The translations under genes and the position numbers were made by a program. DNA of 64,000 bases from Serratia grimesii NBRC 13537 (GTDB lineage: Bacteria; Pseudomonadota; Gammaproteobacteria; Enterobacterales; Enterobacteriaceae): NCBI RefSeq assembly GCF_001590905.1, contig NZ_BCTT01000005.1, positions 62,001 to 126,000 on the forward strand, in the 5' to 3' direction. Shown here one piece after another: positions 36,292 through 45,525 of the stretch. The notes beneath the pieces are model-generated. The model saw nothing but the letters and a program-made list of their open reading frames with translations. It did no database searches and had not been told where the DNA came from. Every line of letters starts with the position of its first letter. Positions within the stretch are counted from its first letter, which is position 1.

Positions 36292-36322
36292 AAAAACACC
36301 GGCCTTGCGCCGGTGTTTTTTT
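36292..36322. terminator. Terminator shared by proY and the small exported gene
   Basis: AAAAACACCGGC (36292-36303) pairs with GCCGGTGT and following T residues (36309-36322), with an A run on one side and a T run on the other, so it can serve both convergent transcripts. Confidence 0.88.
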
Positions 36323-36584
36323 ATCGCTTATCTTCCGGTTCGTCGTCACCAGAGGCGCGGGCTTCAATACGCAGACTACTGTCGTTCAATCGTTCTTCTT
36401 GCTCTTCGCCTGCTGCGCGCGACAGTATCTCACGGATATCCTGCATATTCCGGCTCAGGGTACTCAGTGCCGGTTGTAAGGTGCGGCTCATACGACTTTC
36501 GTCCAGTGAGGCGCTGTGCAGGCAGCTAACAAACATCAGGGCGGCCAACAGAGTAAACAGCCGATGGCGTAATGATTTCAGCAA
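36321..36584 (-). CDS. Small exported protein, possible lipoprotein
   Basis: An 87-aa protein starting at a TTG with AAGGA eight bases upstream. The N terminus MLKSLRHRLFTLLAALMFVSC is a signal peptide. The FVSC at residues 18-21 is a weak lipobox, so it may be a lipoprotein or simply be cleaved near HSA. The mature part is charged and helical (SRTLQPALSTLSRNMQDIRE), ending in an acidic/basic tail. I do not recognise the family. It is convergent with proY and divergent from nothing; the next gene upstream on its strand is the YbdG-type channel. Confidence 0.6.
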   Translation of the reverse strand: MLKSLRHRLFTLLAALMFVSCLHSASLDESRMSRTLQPALSTLSRNMQDIREILSRAAGEEQEERLNDSSLRIEARASGDDEPEDKR

Positions 36585-36715
36585 TCCTCTTTTCCTTCAG
36601 TGCGCGTTAATCAATGTATTAACGCTGTTTTCATGCCGAAAGAAAAGTGTACTGAGACATCTGTTGCCCCTGGGTTGAGAGTCATTACCGGCAGAAACAG
36701 TTACGTCAGTCTGCG

Positions 36716-37981
36716 TCAGGAAATCTCTGCGGTCTGCCGCATTTGGCTGAGCATGCTACGCATGTCGTTGCCAGTTGGCGTTTGATGCACCCGCAGATCG
36801 AATTCGTTAATGACCGCCAGAATATGGTCAAAGATATCAGATTGAATACTTTCGTATTCCGCCCAGACCGTGGTATTGGTGAAGGCATAAATTTCCAACG
36901 GCAATCCCTCTGGCAGCGGAGCTAACTGGCGCACCATCAGCGTCATATTTTGGTGAATATGCGGGTGGGCGCGCAGATACGCCACCAGATAAGCACGCAA
37001 TGTACCCAAATTGGTCAGGCGGCGGCCGTTGAGTGGAGAACTGAGATCTACGGCAATCTGCTGGTTATGCTGGCTTAACTCCTGCGTTTTATCGTTCAGA
37101 TAACGATGCAGCAGCGGATTGCGGTTCAGCCGCTGTTGCTCTTCATCCGACAAAAAATGCACGCTGGTAGTATCGATATTGATGCTGCGCTTAATGCGGC
37201 GTCCACCGGATTCCGACATTGAACGCCAGTTCTTAAAGGAGTCGGAGATCAGTGCGTAGGTCGGGATGGTCGTCACGGTATTGTCCCAGTTACGTACTTT
37301 TACCGTGGTCAGACCGATGTCGGTGACTGCGCCGTCCGCACCGTATTTTGGCATCTCCAACCAGTCGCCGATGGTCAGCATGTCGTTGGCGGAAAGCTGG
37401 ATACCGGCTACCAGCCCGAGGATCGGGTCTTTAAACACCAGCATCAGTACTGCGGTCATCGCCCCCAAGCCGCTGAGCAGCAGCAAGGGCGATTTGCCCA
37501 TCAGCAGTGACACAATCATGATGCCAATCAGAATGGCGGCGACCAGCTTCAGCCCCTGAAAAATACCGCGCAATGGCAACTGGTTTGAAATCGGGCTTTG
37601 ACGCAGCATTGCCAACAGCGTATCGAGCAAAGAAAACAGCGACAGCAGGGCGAAGCCCATGATCCACACCTGAGCAGCGGTGACAATAATCGCCTGTGTC
37701 TGGCTGCCTGCGTGGAGCCACAGTACCGCCTGCAAATTAATGATCACCCCTTGCAGTAGCAGAGCCACACGCTGGAATAGCTTGTATTGGGTAAGTGCTT
37801 GCTGCCATACCCGTTGCGATTGCTGACCGCGACGTTGGATCGCCGCCAATACGACGCGATGCAACACCAGGTGGATCACTACCGAGATGAGAACAATCAA
37901 TCCCAGCACCATCAGCAGAGACATCACTCCACTGAATTCCAGCCCAAACTTCTCCAGCCACAGGGTTATCTGTTGTTGCAT
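36716..37981 (-). CDS. ybdG: Mechanosensitive channel, YbdG/MscM type
   Basis: A 421-aa inner-membrane MscS-family channel aligning with E. coli YbdG (415 aa). Several N-terminal helices are followed by the pore-lining segment [20 protein letters not shown] and the beta-domain [20 protein letters not shown], then [20 protein letters not shown]. The C-terminal cytoplasmic part is conserved to SPTGND-like TPTGNDMRS. It opens under membrane tension to relieve osmotic downshock. In E. coli ybdG is at another locus (near nfsB), so its place between proY and malZ is a difference from that order. Confidence 0.93.
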   Translation of the reverse strand: MQQQITLWLEKFGLEFSGVMSLLMVLGLIVLISVVIHLVLHRVVLAAIQRRGQQSQRVWQQALTQYKLFQRVALLLQGVIINLQAVLWLHAGSQTQAIIVTAAQVWIMGFALLSLFSLLDTLLAMLRQSPISNQLPLRGIFQGLKLVAAILIGIMIVSLLMGKSPLLLLSGLGAMTAVLMLVFKDPILGLVAGIQLSANDMLTIGDWLEMPKYGADGAVTDIGLTTVKVRNWDNTVTTIPTYALISDSFKNWRSMSESGGRRIKRSINIDTTSVHFLSDEEQQRLNRNPLLHRYLNDKTQELSQHNQQIAVDLSSPLNGRRLTNLGTLRAYLVAYLRAHPHIHQNMTLMVRQLAPLPEGLPLEIYAFTNTTVWAEYESIQSDIFDHILAVINEFDLRVHQTPTGNDMRSMLSQMRQTAEIS

Positions 37982-38117
37982 TACTGCTCCTTAAAAAATG
38001 CGCAAAAAATATCCAATACACTCAAAAGACGTTAGCCTAATGGCTGCGGGCCATAATGTGCGCCTGTTTACCCTTTTTTACATAGGGTTGCCGCTGACTG
38101 ACGCTCTCCACCCCCCG

Positions 38118-38127
38118 GCTCCTCCCC
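38118..38127 (-). promoter_or_regulatory. Candidate MalT box upstream of malZ
   Basis: On the minus strand GGGGAGGAGC matches the MalT box GGGGA(T/G)GAGG at nine of ten positions, about 100 bases before the malZ start. A weaker copy (GGGGGTGGAG, 7/10) lies 12 bases away at 38106-38115 in the same orientation. malZ is a MalT-dependent gene in E. coli. Confidence 0.45.
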
Positions 38128-38228
38128 GAGTTTGCAGGCCAGAGAGGAGGGGGACTTGCACTCAACGTGGCATTGTTCGTGGCATTGAATAACGTCGTCG
38201 ATTTCGTTTTGTACAGCAGGAGAACAGT

Positions 38229-40052
38229 ATGCTTAATGCCTGGCATCAACCGGTCCCGCCCTTCGTGGTGAAAAAGGGACAACGCCTGGATATCACGCTC
38301 TGGTTACAAGGGGATGATCTGCCCGAGCGCGTGTTCTTACGCGCCGAGCCGGATAATGAAGAATGGCTGTTGATCATGAAAACGCAGTGCGTTGAAGGTA
38401 TGTCTCGCTATCAGGCCAGCCTGACGCTGAATGAAGGAGAGCCGACTCGCCGTTACTGCTTCAAACTGGTTTGGTGCGATCGGCAGCAATGGTTCGGGCC
38501 ACAAGGGTGGTCGGTGACGCCGCCGGGACAATTGGCACAGTTTGCGGTCGATGTACCTGATAGCAGCCCGGTCTGGGTGGCTGACCAGATTTTTTATCAA
38601 ATTTTTCCCGACCGTTTTGCCAGTAGCGGTGGCGGGCATGGTATTCAAAGCGGCAGCTATCGCCATCATGCTGCGGGTTGTGAAGTTGTACGCCATGACT
38701 GGCAACATCCGTTGGAAGACCGTCATGCCGCATCCACCTTCTATGGTGGTGATTTGGATGGTATCAGCCAAAAGCTGCCTTATTTGCAAGAGTTGGGCGT
38801 AACGGCGCTGTACCTGAACCCGATTTTCACCGCGCCCAGCGTGCACAAATACGATACCGAAGACTATTACCAGGTCGATCCCTATTTTGGTGGTAATGCT
38901 GCTTTGCAACGTTTGCGAGTGAGCACTCACAAGGTAGGGATGAAACTGGTGCTGGACGGGGTGTTTAACCATACCGGCGATTCGCATGCGTGGTTTGATC
39001 GCCACCAGCAAGGTGAGAACGGCGCTTGCCACCACCCAGAGTCGCCGTACCGTGGCTGGTTTAATTTCTACCCTGATGGCCGCGCGCTTGATTGGAAAGG
39101 CAATGCCAGCCTGCCAAAACTCAACTTTGCCGAACCGCAGGTCGCAGAGGCGATTTATCGCGGTGACGGCAGTGTGGTGCGCCACTGGTTACGCCCGCCG
39201 TACAGCATTGATGGTTGGCGACTGGATGTCGTGCATATGTTGGGGGAGAACGGTGGCGCAACCGGCAATTTGCAGCATTTGGCGGGGATTTATCAGGCGG
39301 TAAAACAGGAAAACCCGCAAGCTTACATACTGGGTGAGCATTTTGGTGATGCACGTCGTTGGCTGCATGCCGGTGTGGAAGATGCGGCAATGAACTATAT
39401 GGGGTTCGCTCTTCCGGTACGGGGGTTCCTTGCTGGGCTGGACGTAGCGCATCATCCGGTTCAGATGGATGCCGCGGACTGCGTCCAGTGGATGGATGAC
39501 TACCGGGCCGGGCTGCCACATGGCCGCCAACTGATTCAGTTCAACCAGCTTGATAGCCACGACACCGCGCGTTTTCTGACGCTGTTGCAAGGCAACCAAG
39601 CGCGGATGCGTATGGCAGCGGTGTGGCTGATGAGTTGGATCGGTGTGCCTTGTTTATATTATGGCGACGAGATTGGCCTTGATGGTGCTAACGACCCGTT
39701 CTGCCGTAAGCCGTTCCCGTGGGATGAAAGCCAGTGGGATCAGAGCCTGTTGGTCTTATTCCAGCGCATGGCGGCGTTGCGTAAACAGAGTCTGGCGCTG
39801 CGTCGTGGCGGCTGTCAGGTGTTGCATGCCACCGGTGAAACGCTGGCGTTTGTGCGCATCTATCAACAGGAACAGGTGCTGGTGGTGTTACAACGCGGAG
39901 GCAGAGGCGCAGTGACGTTGCCGCACAGTCCGCTGCTGGCCGCAGGTAAATGGCAACGGTTGGAAGGGAATGGCGAGTTGAATGACGAGCAGAGTGCTGT
40001 GTCCCTGCAACTGAACGAGGAGTCGGTAACCCTGTGGCGGCGAGTGGGCTAA
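38229..40052 (+). CDS. malZ: Maltodextrin glucosidase
   Basis: A 607-aa GH13 enzyme that removes glucose from the reducing end of maltodextrins in the cytoplasm. An N-terminal domain (about 1-110) is followed by the catalytic barrel: [41 protein letters not shown] (region II), GWRLDVVHM (catalytic Asp in the GH13 DV motif), ILGEHFGDA (acid/base Glu) and [12 protein letters not shown]. Length and sequence match E. coli MalZ (604 aa). It is preceded by a candidate MalT box. The convergent ggt gene follows after a hairpin. Confidence 0.97.
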   Translation: MLNAWHQPVPPFVVKKGQRLDITLWLQGDDLPERVFLRAEPDNEEWLLIMKTQCVEGMSRYQASLTLNEGEPTRRYCFKLVWCDRQQWFGPQGWSVTPPGQLAQFAVDVPDSSPVWVADQIFYQIFPDRFASSGGGHGIQSGSYRHHAAGCEVVRHDWQHPLEDRHAASTFYGGDLDGISQKLPYLQELGVTALYLNPIFTAPSVHKYDTEDYYQVDPYFGGNAALQRLRVSTHKVGMKLVLDGVFNHTGDSHAWFDRHQQGENGACHHPESPYRGWFNFYPDGRALDWKGNASLPKLNFAEPQVAEAIYRGDGSVVRHWLRPPYSIDGWRLDVVHMLGENGGATGNLQHLAGIYQAVKQENPQAYILGEHFGDARRWLHAGVEDAAMNYMGFALPVRGFLAGLDVAHHPVQMDAADCVQWMDDYRAGLPHGRQLIQFNQLDSHDTARFLTLLQGNQARMRMAAVWLMSWIGVPCLYYGDEIGLDGANDPFCRKPFPWDESQWDQSLLVLFQRMAALRKQSLALRRGGCQVLHATGETLAFVRIYQQEQVLVVLQRGGRGAVTLPHSPLLAAGKWQRLEGNGELNDEQSAVSLQLNEESVTLWRRVG

Positions 40053-40059
40053 GGGTGTG

Positions 40060-40083
40060 AAGGGGCCGATATACCGGCCCCTT
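40060..40083. terminator. Hairpin between malZ and ggt
   Basis: AAGGGGCCG (40060-40068) and CGGCCCCTT (40075-40083) form a perfect 9-bp stem with a 6-base loop at the malZ 3' end. The T tract is short (the TT inside the stem end), so efficiency is unclear. Confidence 0.6.
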
Positions 40084-40117
40084 AGTGGGTTAGTGGGCGT
40101 TCACACGCCCAGTTAGA

Positions 40118-41881
40118 TCAATAACCTACTGCGGAACCGGCTGGGCGGCGGACGTCATTCGCGCCATACAGGTAACCTTCGCGTACCTTGCCAGAAACTG
40201 CGGAGTCGTTTCCGGAGTTAGCAGGCGTAACGCCGACCGCGCCAGGTAAGCCAACCAGGATCAGTTCGGCGGCGCCCCATGGCGTTTGTTCTACCATCTT
40301 GTAGCCCATACCACTGAGCAGTTTCAGCGTATCGGCAGAAACCCCACGCTGTTCGTAGTAAACCTCATCCGGCAGCCACTGATGGTGGATCCGCGGCGCA
40401 TCTACGGCCTCTTGCGGCGCCATACCGTGGTCGATCACGTTCAGTGCGGTCTGCAAGGTAATCGTGATGATGCGCGATCCGCCTGGCGAACCTAGCACCA
40501 TAAAGATTTTATTGTCTTTGGTCACCAATGTCGGGCTCATTGACGATAGTGGGCGCTTACCGGGGGCAATGCTGTTGGCAGTGCCTTGCACCAGCCCATA
40601 GAGGTTTTTCTCCCCGACCTTGACGGTAAAGTCGTCCATTTCATCGTTGAGGAAGAAGCCGGTGCCAGGGGCAATCACCACCGCACCAAAGCGACCGTTG
40701 ACGGTATAGGTAGTAGAAACGGCGTTGCCATCATGATCGACAATCGAGTAGTGGGTTGTTTCCGGCTTTTCGTGGGGCTCCATACCGGGTTGGACATTCT
40801 CTGACGGTGTGGCTTTGTCAGCGACGATTTTCTTGCGGATCTCCTCGGCGTAGCTCTTGCTGACCAATCTGTCGATCGGGTTTTTGATGAACTCCGGGTC
40901 ACCGAGATAGGTATTACGGTCCATATAGGCGTGGCGCATGGCTTCGGTCATGGTGTGGATGGCCGCCGCCGAGTTAAAGCCCATGCTTTTCAGGTCGTAG
41001 CCTTCGACCACGTTAAGGATTTCGCACAGTGTCACACCGCCTGAGCTGGGTGGCGGTGCCGAAACAAATTTATAGCCGCGATAACTACAGGTAATCGGCG
41101 GGGTTTCGGTGACGTTGTAGTTGGTGAAGTCGACCGCCGTCAGAATACCGCCGCCCTGTTTGGCTGCCGCTTCTACCGCTTGCGGGATTTTACCTTTATA
41201 AAAGGCATCCGGGCCGTCTTTGGCGATGGCTTCCAGGGTATTGGCCAGGTCGCTTTGCACCAGACGATCGCCCGGCTGCAGCGCCGTGCCGTCTGGGCGC
41301 AGGAAAATCTTGGCGGATTCTGGATCCTGCTTAAAGCGTGCGACAGTGGTATCGAGGATGTCGGTATCGGCACGGGTCAGTACAAAACCCTCTCGCGCCA
41401 GTTTGATTGCCGGTTCCATCACCTGTTCACGGCTCAGTTTGCCGTATTTCTTGCGTGCGGTTTCCATGCCAAGCACGGTGCCTGGGACACCCGCCGCCAA
41501 ATAACCGTACAGACTGGCCCCTTTCTTCACGTTACCGTCAGCATCCAGGTACATGTTGGCGCTGGCCGCTGCCGGTGCGGTTTCGCGGAAGTTAATAAAG
41601 GTATCGGTGCCGTCGGCCAGGTGCACTGTCATAAAGCCGCCGCCGCCGATGTTGCCGCAACACGGGTTGACTACCGCTTGCGCATAGCCCACGGCTACGG
41701 CCGCATCAATCGCGTTGCCACCCAGTTTAAGGATATCGACACCGACCTGTGAGGCCAGATGTTGAGATGTCACCACCATGCCATTTTTGGCTTCGACAGC
41801 CGGATTGGATGCGGCATACAGGCTACTGCTGACGAGCAGCGCTGCCATGGTCAGCGGTTTGCTCCATTTTTGTAAAAACAT
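40118..41881 (-). CDS. ggt: Gamma-glutamyltransferase
   Basis: A 587-aa periplasmic Ntn-hydrolase that transfers or hydrolyses the gamma-glutamyl group of glutathione and related compounds. The signal peptide MFLQKWSKPLTMAALLVSSS ends near YAA (about 24). The large subunit starts AVEAKNGMVVTSQHLASQVG and contains GNAIDAAVAVGYAQAVVNP. Autocleavage is expected before Thr375 in ETTHYSIVD, making Thr375 the nucleophile of the small subunit; RPLSSMSPTLV and GSPGGSRII form the active-site strands. The protein is full length. In E. coli ggt is elsewhere, so its place next to malZ is not ancestral to that order. Confidence 0.95.
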   Translation of the reverse strand: MFLQKWSKPLTMAALLVSSSLYAASNPAVEAKNGMVVTSQHLASQVGVDILKLGGNAIDAAVAVGYAQAVVNPCCGNIGGGGFMTVHLADGTDTFINFRETAPAAASANMYLDADGNVKKGASLYGYLAAGVPGTVLGMETARKKYGKLSREQVMEPAIKLAREGFVLTRADTDILDTTVARFKQDPESAKIFLRPDGTALQPGDRLVQSDLANTLEAIAKDGPDAFYKGKIPQAVEAAAKQGGGILTAVDFTNYNVTETPPITCSYRGYKFVSAPPPSSGGVTLCEILNVVEGYDLKSMGFNSAAAIHTMTEAMRHAYMDRNTYLGDPEFIKNPIDRLVSKSYAEEIRKKIVADKATPSENVQPGMEPHEKPETTHYSIVDHDGNAVSTTYTVNGRFGAVVIAPGTGFFLNDEMDDFTVKVGEKNLYGLVQGTANSIAPGKRPLSSMSPTLVTKDNKIFMVLGSPGGSRIITITLQTALNVIDHGMAPQEAVDAPRIHHQWLPDEVYYEQRGVSADTLKLLSGMGYKMVEQTPWGAAELILVGLPGAVGVTPANSGNDSAVSGKVREGYLYGANDVRRPAGSAVGY

Positions 41882-42063
41882 AGTTATTCCTACCCTGTCA
41901 GTTTTCTTATTGTGTTTGGCTTGCCATTTTTGCAGTGCAAACTGCGGGCCAGCGTATTGATACTAGCTACAGTTAAGGGATTGCGCGGAAAACAGCCGGG
42001 GAAATGTGAGCGGAAACAAGGAAATGAAGCACGGAAAGGGGGCAGGCCGCCCTAATTTGGCGC

Positions 42064-42090
42064 AAAAAAAACCGGCCACAAGGGCCGGTT
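42064..42090 (-). terminator. Terminator of the peroxiredoxin gene
   Basis: On the minus strand AACCGGCC, loop CTTGT, GGCCGGTT then a run of T (plus A run 42064-42070): a strong intrinsic terminator 21 bases after the stop. Confidence 0.92.
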
Positions 42091-42110
42091 GATACACTCA
42101 CAGGCTGAAA

Positions 42111-42713
42111 TTACAGCTTGGAAGCGTTCTCGGACAGGTATTTAGCTACGCCGTCTGGAGATGCGCCCATACCTGCTTTGCCTTTTTCCCACTGAGCCGG
42201 GCACACTTCGCCGTGTTGCTCGTGGAATTGCAGTGCGTCAACGGTACGGATCATTTCGTCGATGTTACGGCCGATTGGCAGGTCGTTAACAACCTGAGCG
42301 CGAACCACACCGTCTTTGTCGATCAGGAAAGAACCACGCAGGGCAACGCCTGCTTCTGGGTGCTCGATGCCGTAAGCTTTCTGAATTTCACGCTTGATGT
42401 CAGCAACCATTGCGTATTTCACTTCCCCGATGCCGCCATTCTCGACTGGGGTTTTACGCCATGCGTTGTGTACAAATTCGGAGTCGAATGAAACGCCAAC
42501 CACTTCAACGCCACGCTTCTGGAATTCTTCATAGCGGTGATCGAAAGCGATCAGCTCAGAAGGACATACGAAGGTGAAGTCCATCGGCCAGAAGAACAGG
42601 ACAGCTGGTTTGCCGTTCAGGTGCTTCTTGAAGTTGAAGTTTTCAACGATTTCGCCGTTGCCAAGTACGGCAGCTGCGGTGAAGTCAGGGGCTTGACGAG
42701 TTACCAGGACCAT
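42111..42713 (-). CDS. Typical 2-Cys peroxiredoxin (AhpC/Prx family)
   Basis: A 200-aa thiol peroxidase reducing hydrogen peroxide and organic hydroperoxides. The peroxidatic cysteine is Cys50 in DFTFVCPSE and the resolving one Cys171 in GEVCPAQW; the GG(I/L)G-like loop and C-terminal helix suggest a peroxide-sensitive typical 2-Cys enzyme. The ATG at 42713 has AGGAGT upstream and yields MVLVTRQAPDFTAAAVLG; an in-frame extension to 42830 would cross the promoter. No ahpF reductase gene is adjacent, so the electron donor may be thioredoxin. An OxyR operator precedes the promoter, indicating peroxide induction. Confidence 0.94.
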   Translation of the reverse strand: MVLVTRQAPDFTAAAVLGNGEIVENFNFKKHLNGKPAVLFFWPMDFTFVCPSELIAFDHRYEEFQKRGVEVVGVSFDSEFVHNAWRKTPVENGGIGEVKYAMVADIKREIQKAYGIEHPEAGVALRGSFLIDKDGVVRAQVVNDLPIGRNIDEMIRTVDALQFHEQHGEVCPAQWEKGKAGMGASPDGVAKYLSENASKL

Positions 42714-42761
42714 AATTACTCCTGTAATAGGTGTTAAGGGGTTGATGTAAAAGCAAGGGCC

Positions 42762-42790
42762 AGTATAGGGGCCACGACTTGGTGAATAAA
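42762..42790 (-). promoter_or_regulatory. Peroxiredoxin promoter
   Basis: On the minus strand TATACT (42762-42767) is a near-perfect -10. The -35 TTTATT (42785-42790) is poor, 17 bases away. A weak -35 next to an OxyR site is typical of an activator-dependent promoter. Confidence 0.55.
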
Positions 42791-42812
42791 GGGTAAAAGA
42801 CCAATCAATGAG

Positions 42813-42827
42813 ATAGCTTTTACCTAT
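42813..42827 (-). promoter_or_regulatory. OxyR operator half
   Basis: ATAGGTAAAAGCTAT fits every defined base of the OxyR motif ATAGntnnnanCTAT. A degenerate second half (ATTGGTCTTTTACCC) follows after seven bases (42791-42805), ending directly at the -35, so a dimer of dimers could contact RNA polymerase as in class I activation. Confidence 0.7.
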
Positions 42828-42942
42828 CAAAGTCGGTGATTAAATTTAGCGAGCTTTAAAAATAACCTTTTCCCATAAAAGGGCAAGGCTTAAAAAGCAA
42901 TTTATTGTAAAGCGTCGCATTTTCAACGGTTTTGCTTGGGCC

Positions 42943-43524
42943 TCACAGCTTTTTATCTTTGGCTTGTTGCATCATCTGCGGATAAAACTGCCAAAATTGT
43001 ATTTCAAGCTGATGGTAGTTGCGCTCTACGTCGGCGAAGGATCCAGCCAGTGCCGCCAAACGTGGACGACGGCTAGCCATACCCGCCAGCACGTTGCCGA
43101 TAAACGGCAGTTCCGCGTAACGCTCCAACCAGCGTTCCGGCCATAAATAACCATTTAAATTCTGGAAGCGCGGTGGTGTCATTGGCAAATGCGGGGCGAT
43201 CTGGTTGCGGGCTTGCTGAGTAAAACCCTGTAGGCTGAGAGAAGGCTCCAGTTGCTGCCAGTGACGCGCCAGGAAGTGATCCCACACAACGTCGAGTGTG
43301 ATGGGGGCTACGCGCCGATGCTCATCAGTGAAATAGTCGCGACAGGCTTTTACCTGAGGCAGGCTATCGGTTAGTACGTCGACACGGCGGTGCATCATAA
43401 TACCGGCCACCACGTCGGGCTCGTACTCGCCTACAGGGTTGCCGCGCACGAAGTCGGCCAACAAATTGCCCAGTAATGAGCTTTCAGCCAGTGAGGCTAA
43501 ATGAAGATGAGCGAGATAATTCAT
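42943..43524 (-). CDS. acpH: Acyl-carrier-protein phosphodiesterase
   Basis: A 193-aa enzyme that removes the 4'-phosphopantetheine group from holo-ACP. The length equals E. coli AcpH (YajB). [46 protein letters not shown] and [15 protein letters not shown] carry the HD-like metal residues. The ATG at 43524 matches the E. coli start, so the longer frame from 43551 is rejected. It is divergent from queA, 120 bases away, as in E. coli. Confidence 0.95.
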   Translation of the reverse strand: MNYLAHLHLASLAESSLLGNLLADFVRGNPVGEYEPDVVAGIMMHRRVDVLTDSLPQVKACRDYFTDEHRRVAPITLDVVWDHFLARHWQQLEPSLSLQGFTQQARNQIAPHLPMTPPRFQNLNGYLWPERWLERYAELPFIGNVLAGMASRRPRLAALAGSFADVERNYHQLEIQFWQFYPQMMQQAKDKKL

Positions 43525-43644
43525 CCGGCAACTATACCTGAAGTCATGCAAATCCTCCTTATTTCTTGCCGCTGACCGCCCGCAGCTTTAGACTAGGCCG
43601 CCTGTTTTTTACCAACCAGTCCTATATTGAAGAAGTGAATAGCC

Positions 43645-44724
43645 ATGCGCGTCGCCGATTTTTCGTTTGAACTTCCCGAGTCCCTGATTGCCCACTATCC
43701 CCAACCAGAGCGCAGCGGTTGCCGTTTGCTGCAGTTGGACGGGCCGAGTGGGGAGCTTAAGCATGGCGTCTTCACCGATCTGCTGGATAACCTGGAAGCC
43801 GGCGATCTGTTGGTGTTCAACAATACCCGAGTGATCCCTGCGCGTATGTTTGGCCGTAAGGTCAGCGGCGGCAAGATTGAAGTCCTGGTGGAACGGGTAT
43901 TGGACGATCATCGGGTGTTGGCGCATGTGCGTGCTTCTAAAGCCCCTAAGCCGGGCACCGACCTGCTGCTGGGGGACGACGAAAGTATCGCGGCCACGAT
44001 GGTTGCGCGCCACGATACCTTGTTCGAACTGCGCTTCAATGACGAGCGGGATGTATTCACTATCCTTAATGCTGCCGGTCATATGCCACTGCCGCCGTAT
44101 ATCGATCGCCCGGACGAAGATGCCGACCGTGAGCTTTACCAGACGGTTTACAGCGAAAAACCGGGCGCAGTAGCGGCCCCGACAGCCGGACTTCACTTTG
44201 ACGAGCCGCTATTGGCTGCGCTGCGCGAGAAAGGCATTGAGATGGCGTTTGTCACCCTGCACGTGGGTGCGGGCACCTTCCAGCCAGTGCGGGTGGAAAC
44301 CATTGAAGAACACGTCATGCATGCCGAATATGCAGAAGTGCCGCAGGAGGTGGTTGACGCCGTATTAGCCTGCAAAGCGCGCGGTAAGCGTGTGGTGGCA
44401 GTCGGCACTACCTCGGTGCGTTCGCTGGAAAGCGCCGCTAACGCCAGCAAAGAGGCGTTAATTGCCCCGTTCTTCGACGACACCAGCATCTTTATCTTCC
44501 CGGGTTACCACTATCAGGTGGTTGACGCGCTGGTGACCAATTTCCATCTGCCGGAATCGACGCTGATTATGTTGGTTTCCGCTTTTGCCGGTTATAAAAA
44601 CACCATGCATGCCTATCAGCAGGCAGTGGCCGAGCAGTACCGTTTCTTCAGCTATGGCGATGCGATGTTCATCAGCCGTAATCCGCAGGCGGAACAAGAG
44701 TCCGTCGGCGCAGATCCCCAGTAG
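43645..44724 (+). CDS. queA: tRNA preQ1(34) S-adenosylmethionine ribosyltransferase-isomerase
   Basis: A 359-aa enzyme that adds the ribosyl part of SAM to preQ1 in tRNA to make epoxyqueuosine. Typical segments are [50 protein letters not shown] and [14 protein letters not shown], and the length fits the family (about 350). In E. coli queA is followed almost directly by tgt in one operon. Here an ERIC-like repeat begins one base after the stop and a 2.8-kb AT-rich insert with a tailspike-like gene separates them. Confidence 0.97.
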   Translation: MRVADFSFELPESLIAHYPQPERSGCRLLQLDGPSGELKHGVFTDLLDNLEAGDLLVFNNTRVIPARMFGRKVSGGKIEVLVERVLDDHRVLAHVRASKAPKPGTDLLLGDDESIAATMVARHDTLFELRFNDERDVFTILNAAGHMPLPPYIDRPDEDADRELYQTVYSEKPGAVAAPTAGLHFDEPLLAALREKGIEMAFVTLHVGAGTFQPVRVETIEEHVMHAEYAEVPQEVVDAVLACKARGKRVVAVGTTSVRSLESAANASKEALIAPFFDDTSIFIFPGYHYQVVDALVTNFHLPESTLIMLVSAFAGYKNTMHAYQQAVAEQYRFFSYGDAMFISRNPQAEQESVGADPQ

Positions 44725-44725
44725 A

Positions 44726-44836
44726 GTTCAAGACGTAGGGGGAGGTAAACGAACGAGGCCCTAGGCGCTTACTTAAGTAAACGTCTAGGGTGAGAACACG
44801 AAGTCAATATATCCGCAGCTTGAAGTATGACTATTA
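44726..44836. repeat. Diverged ERIC-like element after queA
   Basis: GAGGCCCTAGGCGCTTACTT, AAGTAAACGTCTAGGGTGAG and then CGCAGCTTGAAGTATGAC follow the order of the ERIC core and right arm, with many substitutions. It marks the left border of the AT-rich insert between queA and tgt. Confidence 0.6.
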
Positions 44837-44847
44837 TAATTATATTG

Positions 44848-44873
44848 AGTGATTTCCGTAGGTGGAAATCACT
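44848..44873 (+). terminator. Hairpin downstream of queA
   Basis: AGTGATTTCC and GGAAATCACT pair perfectly over 10 bp with a 6-base loop, followed by GCTTTCTGC and then ATTTTT. It could end queA transcription; the T tract is imperfect. Confidence 0.5.
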
Positions 44874-45525
44874 GCTTTCTGCATTTTTACTCTATATTCC
44901 TCTGGTACTATAATGCTCTCTGATATTATATACTTGGATGTTTTTTATATTCCAACGGGTTGTGTGTGTGCGTTTTAATAACATCGTGGCGTTTGGTTTA
45001 AATTAATTTCACTATTTTTTATTGTTTGTTTATATTTTTTAAAATTATCAATGCAAATAATTTGTATTAATTTTGATGTCAGTGGTTATTTTGTGATTTT
45101 CAATTACATGATTTTTGTTGTGTGGTGAATGCCACAAGATAAATCAATTACTATATATATTCACTGGTATTATAATCTTATTGGTCACTATGATTATGAA
45201 ACATTGTTAAATGCAGATGTTATAAAGTGTTGTTGTACCAACACCACTTAAAGGGATGTTTTTGAATATCGATAATGGATTGCATTAGCATGGGTGATGT
45301 TTTTATTTAGTTTAAAGATGACTTTTTTGATGGGAATAGAGTGATAACGGTTCGTATGTCACAGTGTCTAATCCGTTTATCAAAAAAATAATGACTATGT
45401 CATCTGCTGTAGAGGTGTCATTGTACAGTTACTGTTAGATAGCGCTTCATCGTTATTTAATGCTGAGATAAACGGGTTTTTACTTCATTAATCTATTTTT
45501 TAGATATAAATAAGGGTATTAATTT
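44874..45525. other. AT-rich gene-free region upstream of the tailspike-like gene
   Basis: About 650 bases, visibly very AT-rich compared with all flanking sequence. I see no reading frame with start, ribosome-binding site and protein-like composition, and no tRNA or transposase remnant. Multiple TATAAT-like strings make promoter choice impossible by eye. Such sequence is a typical target for H-NS silencing (inference). Confidence 0.5.
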
